From an uncultured Planctomycetota bacterium (GTDB lineage: Bacteria > Planctomycetota > Phycisphaerae > Sedimentisphaerales > Anaerobacaceae): a stretch of DNA of 10,608 nt. Position numbers and translations under genes: made by a program. Shown here piece after piece: positions 7,145 to 10,608 of this stretch; position 1 is the stretch's first letter; each line of letters starts with the position of its first letter. The notes beneath the pieces were generated by a model, which was given only the letters and a program-made list of their open reading frames with translations, had not been told where the DNA came from and ran no database searches. Location: contig CAIYOL010000234.1 in the NCBI GenBank assembly GCA_903927855.1, forward strand, positions 1-10,608. Reading direction: 5' to 3'.

Positions 7145-7348
7145 ATGGCTAAAGAACACCCGAAAGATAATGCTCAATGTAAAAGCGATGAGCACACTAA
7201 GCATCTGTGTTATTTCGTATCGTATGGCTATCATATAAATGATGAGCAGGACTACAAGGGATTAGTCGAGGAGCCAAAATTTAAATGTTATTTCTGCGGC
7301 CGTACTGCCCACTGTGCAGAAAGTCTTTGCAAACCGATGGATTTGTAA
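7145..7348 (+). CDS. 67-residue Cys/His-rich protein, copy B (putative zinc binder)
   Basis: Paralogue of copy A with exactly the same length. It keeps all eight candidate ligands (C12, H17, H20, C22, H30, C48, C51, C62) and has one extra Cys (C57) and His (H56). The N-terminal 11 residues are lysine-rich and poorly conserved; the middle of the protein carries the KHLCY and GYH motifs. AAGGGG lies about 5 bp before the ATG. It follows the DEDDy exonuclease gene by 27 bp on the same strand, which suggests cotranscription and perhaps a functional link with the nuclease, for instance substrate binding. No function is known to me. Confidence 0.8.
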   Translation: MAKEHPKDNAQCKSDEHTKHLCYFVSYGYHINDEQDYKGLVEEPKFKCYFCGRTAHCAESLCKPMDL

Positions 7349-7607
7349 TTGACATATTTAGCCCCGGTCTCCGGTCGGGGTTGCAGGCGTGAGGAATGCT
7401 TTTTCATTTTTTCCCAACCGCGAAAACTCTAAGGCAATTGACGAAAGTCTTAATCGCTAATTGCAAGTGCCTCGCCAGCATGCGTTCGGTGATGCTCCTT
7501 TGGCAGTAGCTTAGTGCGAGAGAGTTATAGTTTTTTTTGCTGATAAAAAACCACGTCAAAAAAATCCGCCAACTCAAAAAAATAAGGGACTTTGCATGCC
7601 ATTTTGC
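7349..7607. other. Gene-free stretch with structured-RNA potential
   Basis: I find no supported protein gene here. Several nested inverted repeats occur. GCAATT (7434-7439) pairs with AATTGC (7459-7464) and encloses GAC-GAAA-GTC with a GNRA-type loop. CTCGC (7471-7475) pairs with GCGAG (7516-7520) and encloses AGCAT (7477-7481) / ATGCT (7492-7496). A run of eight Ts lies at 7531-7538. Further right are A-tracts, including two copies of TCAAAAAAAT 18 bp apart (7556-7565 and 7574-7583). The frames that cross it lack plausible ribosome-binding sites. It might hold a small RNA, a decayed gene or an upstream regulatory region. Confidence 0.3.
7362..7382 (+). terminator. Weak hairpin after the exonuclease unit
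   Basis: CCCCG (7362-7366) pairs with CGGGG (7376-7380) around a 9-nt loop, 14 bp after the stop of copy B. Only two Ts follow directly; longer T-runs come at about 7400. It may be a weak terminator. Confidence 0.35.
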
Positions 7608-7636
7608 TTGCATTAATTATTCGTTGAGTATATAAA
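7608..7636 (+). promoter_or_regulatory. Promoter candidate for the small membrane protein unit
   Basis: TTGCAT (7608-7613), exactly 17 bp, then TATAAA (7631-7636, 5 of 6). The predicted start near 7643 is followed by the ribosome-binding site at 7665. A-tracts upstream could act as UP-like elements. An inverted repeat overlaps the -10. Confidence 0.5.
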
Positions 7637-7640
7637 CGAA
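7620..7640. repeat. Inverted repeat TTCGTT-N9-AACGAA over the -10 box
   Basis: Perfect 6-bp arms (7620-7625 and 7635-7640) around a 9-bp AT-rich centre that contains part of the -10 hexamer. The position fits an operator where a dimeric repressor would block RNA polymerase. A short dyad in AT-rich DNA can also occur by chance. Confidence 0.35.
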
Positions 7641-7674
7641 GAAGTAACTGATAGTTTCTCCAGAGGAGAAAACC

Positions 7675-7707
7675 ATGAACAAAATCATTTCCCCAATCAA
7701 TTTTTAG
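7675..7707 (+). CDS. Possible 10-codon leader ORF
   Basis: ATG to TAG encodes MNKIISPINF. It has the best ribosome-binding site of this area (AGAGGAG, GGAG at 7665-7668, 6 bp before the ATG) and ends 10 bp before the start of the 45-residue membrane protein gene. It may be a leader peptide that couples or tunes translation of that gene. No codon run typical of amino-acid attenuation is present, although three Ile in ten is notable. Without comparative data it may be chance. Confidence 0.35.
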   Translation: MNKIISPINF

Positions 7708-7717
7708 TGAGGTGTCT

Positions 7718-7855
7718 ATGTGTATATTATTAAAGATTAGCGGAATGGCCTTGACAGCCATTATTATTGCTGCTGTAATTTTGATTGTTCTGGTTTTCGG
7801 AGCAATAAAGAAGTATTTTCCTGAGAAGCCGCGTAAGCCCTTGAAAAGAATGTAA
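7718..7855 (+). CDS. Small single-pass membrane protein, 45 residues
   Basis: Not recognised as a known family. ATG at 7718 with GAGGTG just upstream. The middle (about residues 10-30, MALTAIIIAAVILIVLVFGA and neighbours) is a continuous hydrophobic helix. It is followed by a strongly basic tail (KKYFPEKPRKPLKR), predicting N-out, C-in insertion by the positive-inside rule. The short N-terminus carries Cys2 but no lipobox. It follows the 10-codon leader ORF and shares its promoter. A hairpin with a T-run lies after the stop. Small membrane proteins of this shape often regulate larger membrane complexes or act in stress, but nothing here tells which. It is too short for standard gene-calling cut-offs. 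Confidence 0.6.
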   Translation: MCILLKISGMALTAIIIAAVILIVLVFGAIKKYFPEKPRKPLKRM

Positions 7856-7863
7856 AATTTTGC

Positions 7864-7925
7864 AGGGGGCTAATTACCGCTCCATAACTGTCGCGGCTCT
7901 GTAACCCTGGCGATGCACCCTTTTT
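7864..7925 (+). terminator. Possible terminator or structured 3' region after the small membrane gene
   Basis: AGGGgGC (7864-7870) can pair with GCaCCCT (7915-7921) with one mismatch. Inside it TCGC (7881-7884) pairs with GCGA (7910-7913). Five Ts follow at 7921-7925. The loop is large for a classical terminator. No known riboswitch consensus was recognised. The rest of the gap to 8025 shows no gene and only weak promoter-like boxes, such as TTGAAC at 7976. Confidence 0.35.
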
Positions 7926-8025
7926 CTAAAAAATGGTTTGAGATGGCGGGGAATTTGATTTATCATATTCGGCGGTTGAACTTTATCTCGGTATTTCTCG
8001 TAACTATATTACGGACAATATATTA

Positions 8026-9078
8026 ATGGACGGAACCAAATTAAAAACCGCTGTTCTCGGGTTGGATGATAAGGGGCAGTTTCTGCTCGAAGTCGTCTCT
8101 AAAATCGAGCTTTTCGAAATCGCAGCCGTCGCCGACAAAGACGCAAACCTTGCTGAGACAACTGGTTCCAAATACAAATGCGCTTTTTACGACGATTACC
8201 GCCGGCTGATAATGCAGAACCAGTTCGATTGTTTATTAGTCGCCGCCGGCGTCCACAGCTGCGACGAATACATCAAAATGGCCATTAAAAGGAAGACCAA
8301 TATCCTTAAGTTAGCGCCGCCGGCGAGGAATTTTCAGGAGGCGGCGGAATTTGTCCGCCTCGCGGAGAATGAAAATATAAAATTTGCCATCGCAAATCCG
8401 AGGCGGTTCGCACGAAGCTACCTTGCACTGCGGGAGTTCCTGCGGGAAGGCGTGGTTGAGCAAATCTTTTTTATAACGGCTTTCTGCGCCGTTGGTAATG
8501 AGCAGGAGGGTACGTGGCAAACGGACCCGGAACTGGCCGGCGGAGGAGTGCTGCTGCGGAGCTGCTACCAGATGATTGACCAGATAGTCTGGAGCATGGG
8601 TACGCCGCAGCAGGTATACTGCCTGAATACCAACACAGCCAGCGACAGACAGCAACGGTCATATATGACAGAGGACACGGCGGTGGTAACGATGAAATTC
8701 AACGATAGTTTCTTCGGCAATCTGATAGTAGGCAGGGTTTTCGGGCCGGAACTCGAAGTTCTGAGGGTTTACAGCAAGGACAAGATTCTAAGGGTCAGCA
8801 ACGACCGATTCATCGTCAGCGAGGGCATCGGGCAGAAAAGCGAGGCAGAGTACGACGACAGTGAGCGCAGCCGGCATAAGGCCCTGCTGGAAAACTTCGC
8901 TCTAAGTATATTAGAGCCTGATAAAAACAAGCTTTGCAGCAGCGCCAGAGAGAACCTGAACGATATGGCGGTCATTGAAGCGTCGTATCTATCGGCCCGT
9001 ACGGGTATGCCGGAAGAGCCCGGCAGAATCCTTAAAATGGCACAGGCTGAGCCGACAAACTATTCGGCCAGCTCATAA
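8026..9078 (+). CDS. Gfo/Idh/MocA-family oxidoreductase-like protein with altered active site
   Basis: Protein of 350 residues, the usual length for this NAD(P)-dependent sugar and cyclitol dehydrogenase family. The N-terminal Rossmann part runs to about 120, with AVLGLDDKGQFLLEVV (9-24) in place of the common glycine-rich GxGxxG loop and VAD at 35-37. The C-terminal alpha/beta domain starts near 125. The EKP motif is replaced by LKLAPP (94-99), keeping K95. The active-site motif, normally GGGxLxDxGxHxxD, reads GGGVLLRSCYQMID (172-185): the Asp and His positions are Arg178 and Gln182. Classical hydride-transfer chemistry is therefore doubtful, and a binding, regulatory or altered catalytic role is possible. 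No strong Shine-Dalgarno site is seen before ATG 8026. The neighbours do not indicate a substrate. Confidence 0.85.
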   Translation: MDGTKLKTAVLGLDDKGQFLLEVVSKIELFEIAAVADKDANLAETTGSKYKCAFYDDYRRLIMQNQFDCLLVAAGVHSCDEYIKMAIKRKTNILKLAPPARNFQEAAEFVRLAENENIKFAIANPRRFARSYLALREFLREGVVEQIFFITAFCAVGNEQEGTWQTDPELAGGGVLLRSCYQMIDQIVWSMGTPQQVYCLNTNTASDRQQRSYMTEDTAVVTMKFNDSFFGNLIVGRVFGPELEVLRVYSKDKILRVSNDRFIVSEGIGQKSEAEYDDSERSRHKALLENFALSILEPDKNKLCSSARENLNDMAVIEASYLSARTGMPEEPGRILKMAQAEPTNYSASS

Positions 9079-9097
9079 ATAATAAGAAAATAAGTAT

Positions 9098-9126
9098 TTG
9101 ACAAATGACGCAATAAGTAATAGTTT
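9098..9126 (+). promoter_or_regulatory. Promoter candidate for the membrane zinc-ribbon gene
   Basis: A perfect TTGACA (9098-9103), a 17-bp spacer, then TAGTTT (9121-9126, 3 of 6). The -35 and spacing are ideal and the -10 is poor, which may point to activator dependence or to chance in AT-rich DNA. Confidence 0.35.
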
Positions 9127-9174
9127 ATTGTCGTAAATTGTTAACTATATTTCTGTCTATTAGGAGATTAAGGT

Positions 9175-9624
9175 ATGGACGAAGGCAAGAAAAAATTGAT
9201 TATGATTGTGATTATTGTGGCGTGCATAGCTGCAGCAGTCATAATAACTGTTGCAACTCAACGCAGCGGCGACGAGGGCGGCATCAGTTCCATCCAATCA
9301 GGCAAGATGTTTTGGATCAAGTGCCGCGATCCGAAGTGTGAAAATACCTGGCAAATGGATAATAAAGCTTATTTCGAATATATAGAAAAGAACCGAGAGG
9401 GAATGGTAGTACCGGGAATTGTTTGCCCCAAATGCGGCCAGAAAGATGCTTATCGAGCTGAAAAATGCGGAAAGTGCGGGTTCGTATTCGAAAGAGTTGT
9501 TACCAACGATGTCGCAGACAGGTGTCCTAAATGCGGCTACAGCGCAATGGAAGAGCTTAGAAAGAATGCCGGCGGCGGCGCAAAACGACCAACGACACCA
9601 GCGCCAGCAACGCCAGCAAAGTGA
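9175..9624 (+). CDS. Membrane-anchored zinc-ribbon protein
   Basis: Protein of 149 residues of unknown function. After a short basic start (EGKKK) comes one membrane helix at about 8-27, then a soluble domain with eight Cys in four pairs: C50-x4-C55, C84-x2-C87, C98-x2-C101 and C117-x2-C120. The last three pairs are typical CPxCG or CGKCG zinc-ribbon knuckles, so two zinc sites are likely. The tail (about 133-149) is Ala/Pro/Thr-rich and probably flexible. The membrane segment could be an uncleaved anchor, with the side of the zinc domain uncertain: the positive-inside rule puts the N-terminus inside and the zinc domain outside. AGGAG lies 8 bp before the ATG. It stands alone between its own promoter candidate and a terminator. 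Confidence 0.8.
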   Translation: MDEGKKKLIMIVIIVACIAAAVIITVATQRSGDEGGISSIQSGKMFWIKCRDPKCENTWQMDNKAYFEYIEKNREGMVVPGIVCPKCGQKDAYRAEKCGKCGFVFERVVTNDVADRCPKCGYSAMEELRKNAGGGAKRPTTPAPATPAK

Positions 9625-9716
9625 TGAACCGTTCACCGCTGTTTAGTCAGACGTGAGAGGGATACGGCGTTTTGCCGTTATCGGTGGTGAAGGTGCAAAG
9701 ATACGAATAATCAATC

Positions 9717-9752
9717 AAGTCCGACTTCCAACGATGAAGCCGGACTTTTTTT
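9717..9752 (+). terminator. Rho-independent terminator after the zinc-ribbon gene
   Basis: AAGTCCG (9717-9723) pairs with CGGACTT (9741-9747). After one mismatch, CTTC (9725-9728) pairs with GAAG (9736-9739) around a 7-nt loop. The T-run is 9746-9752. On the other strand no T-run follows, so the convergent glycosyltransferase gene is probably not terminated here. A smaller hairpin with a GTTTT loop lies at 9661-9682. Confidence 0.88.
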
Positions 9753-9764
9753 GCGCGGATAGGC

Positions 9765-10608
9765 TTAATATAATTTCAGCTTCACAAAAGCTTTCCAGCT
9801 CATTTTCAAAAGCAATAGGCCGTGCTGCCACCGGTGAATTTTAATATCGCCGTAGCTGCGGTTACGATAATGTATCGGCATATCCACAATTTTAAGATTG
9901 AGCTTGGCCGCCCCAAACAGCAAATCAAAATCCCCAAATGGGTCGAAATCCCCGAAATATGTTCTGTTTGCCGCTATCTTCTCATAATCTTTGCGCCATA
10001 GCGTTTTGGTTCCGCATAACGTATCTTTGATTCTCTGGTCCAGCAGCCAGGTAAAGAGGTTGGCGAAGAAATGATTCGCAATCAGATTTAAAAATCGCAT
10101 TGCCTGTTTTTCTATGGGATAAATCAGCCGGCAGCCGTTTATAAAATCCCCTTTGTCCTCTATCATCGCTTCATAATATTTTCCGAGCTCCTCGGGAGGC
10201 ATCGTCAAATCCGAATCCAGTATCATGAATATGTCGCCCCTGCACGCCGCGAACCCCTGCCGCATCGCATTACCTTTTCCTTTGCCGTTTTGATGTATAA
10301 GCTCCACCCTATGCCATTGCTCCCCGTATTTTTTTATGCATCTATCTATCTCTTCAACGGTCCCGTCATCGGAGTGACCGTCTACGAAAATCAGTTCCGT
10401 CCATTTGCTCAGTTTCGGCGTTCGCAGAAATGCCGCCTCTATATTGCCCCGTTCATTGCGCGTCGGTATTACAATCGAAACACTCGGCTTGTCAGCATCT
10501 CTCTTAGCCGGTCTTGGTCTTGCCACTATCCGCCAAGTCAAACAAAACCAGTTAAACAGCGGCATTTTGGCCAGGAATCTATTCATAACCCAGCCGAGCA
10601 CAGGCACA
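9765..10608 (-). CDS. Family 2 glycosyltransferase (partial, N-terminus beyond the right edge)
   Basis: GT-A fold glycosyltransferase of the dolichol-phosphate-mannose-synthase-like type, transferring a sugar from a nucleotide donor to a lipid or glycan acceptor. Counting from the first in-frame GTG at 10607: the domain starts with VSIVIPTRNERGNIE (43-57), the acidic FVDGHSDDGT follows (74-83), then GKGNAMRQGF (110-119) and the metal-binding DSD (131-133). DTLCGTK (195-201) and FGDFDLL (224-230) complete the acceptor side. No membrane helices follow, unlike many DPM-like enzymes. The frame stays open to the window edge, so the true start is unknown; ATG at 10586 is an internal candidate. The residues before the domain (NRFLAKMPLFNWFCLTWRIV, 9-28) resemble the end of a SAM methyltransferase domain in known methyltransferase-GT2 fusions. 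Confidence 0.88.
   Translation of the reverse strand, partial: VPVLGWVMNRFLAKMPLFNWFCLTWRIVARPRPAKRDADKPSVSIVIPTRNERGNIEAAFLRTPKLSKWTELIFVDGHSDDGTVEEIDRCIKKYGEQWHRVELIHQNGKGKGNAMRQGFAACRGDIFMILDSDLTMPPEELGKYYEAMIEDKGDFINGCRLIYPIEKQAMRFLNLIANHFFANLFTWLLDQRIKDTLCGTKTLWRKDYEKIAANRTYFGDFDPFGDFDLLFGAAKLNLKIVDMPIHYRNRSYGDIKIHRWQHGLLLLKMSWKAFVKLKLY

Noticed and set aside
6251..7348. Inverted paralogues as ends of a composite mobile element
   Set aside because: The copies are diverged genes rather than near-identical terminal repeats, and there is no transposase or target-site duplication.
7396..7509. A 37-codon plus-strand ORF starting just after GAGGA
   Set aside because: The purine stretch abuts the ATG directly, too close for a ribosome-binding site, and the peptide has no recognisable feature. 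It runs through the hairpin region.
7540..7590. Phased A-tracts as a curvature element or origin-like repeat
   Set aside because: The tract centres are about 14 and 18 bp apart, not in phase with the helix, and there are only three of them.
7404..7761. Two overlapping minus-strand open frames of 69 and 78 codons
   Set aside because: No ribosome-binding site at suitable spacing, and the translations do not look like a folded protein. The second one overlaps the better-supported membrane-protein unit.
7856..8025. Possible riboswitch before the Gfo/Idh-like gene
   Set aside because: I compared it mentally with TPP, SAM, c-di-GMP, preQ1, fluoride and cobalamin consensus elements and saw no match. 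The stems are short and mismatched.

Overview
The window looks like a chromosomal segment of a bacterium with moderate GC content. The gene styles fit the Planctomycetota, perhaps a Phycisphaerae-like lineage: large TPR proteins with internal duplications, a Gfo/Idh-type oxidoreductase, membrane-anchored zinc ribbons, and a glycosyltransferase that looks like the tail of a methyltransferase-glycosyltransferase fusion. This assignment is an inference from gene style, not from a marker gene. Shine-Dalgarno sites are common, and GTG starts are used for rpsT and the cold-shock gene. No tRNA, rRNA, CRISPR array, transposase or integrase was recognised.

Left part (1-3670, minus strand): a TPR protein with a 214-residue tandem duplication, then rpsT (ribosomal protein S20), then the 5' half of an RNase R gene that leaves the window at base 1. 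A terminator hairpin follows rpsT. A strong promoter-like pair for rnr overlaps that hairpin and would start rnr transcripts almost at the start codon.

Middle (3671-5855, plus strand): a compact divergent promoter region, glyA (serine hydroxymethyltransferase) and, 6 bp later, a Nudix-like protein with a divergent Nudix box. A strong bidirectional terminator ends the unit.

Accessory part (5856-7348): on the minus strand, a 67-residue Cys/His protein followed by a cold-shock protein. On the plus strand, a DEDDy RNase H-like exonuclease followed by a second 67-residue Cys/His protein. The two small proteins align without gaps (29 of 67 positions identical, all putative metal ligands kept) and flank the nuclease in opposite orientations. 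This nucleic-acid-handling cluster is the best candidate here for an undescribed small system.

Right part (7349-10608): a 0.3 kb stretch with structured-RNA potential; a promoter with an overlapping palindrome driving a 10-codon leader ORF and a 45-residue single-pass membrane protein; a Gfo/Idh/MocA-like protein whose catalytic motif has lost its Asp and His; a membrane-anchored protein with eight Cys in four pairs; and, convergent at the right edge, a family 2 glycosyltransferase cut by the window end.
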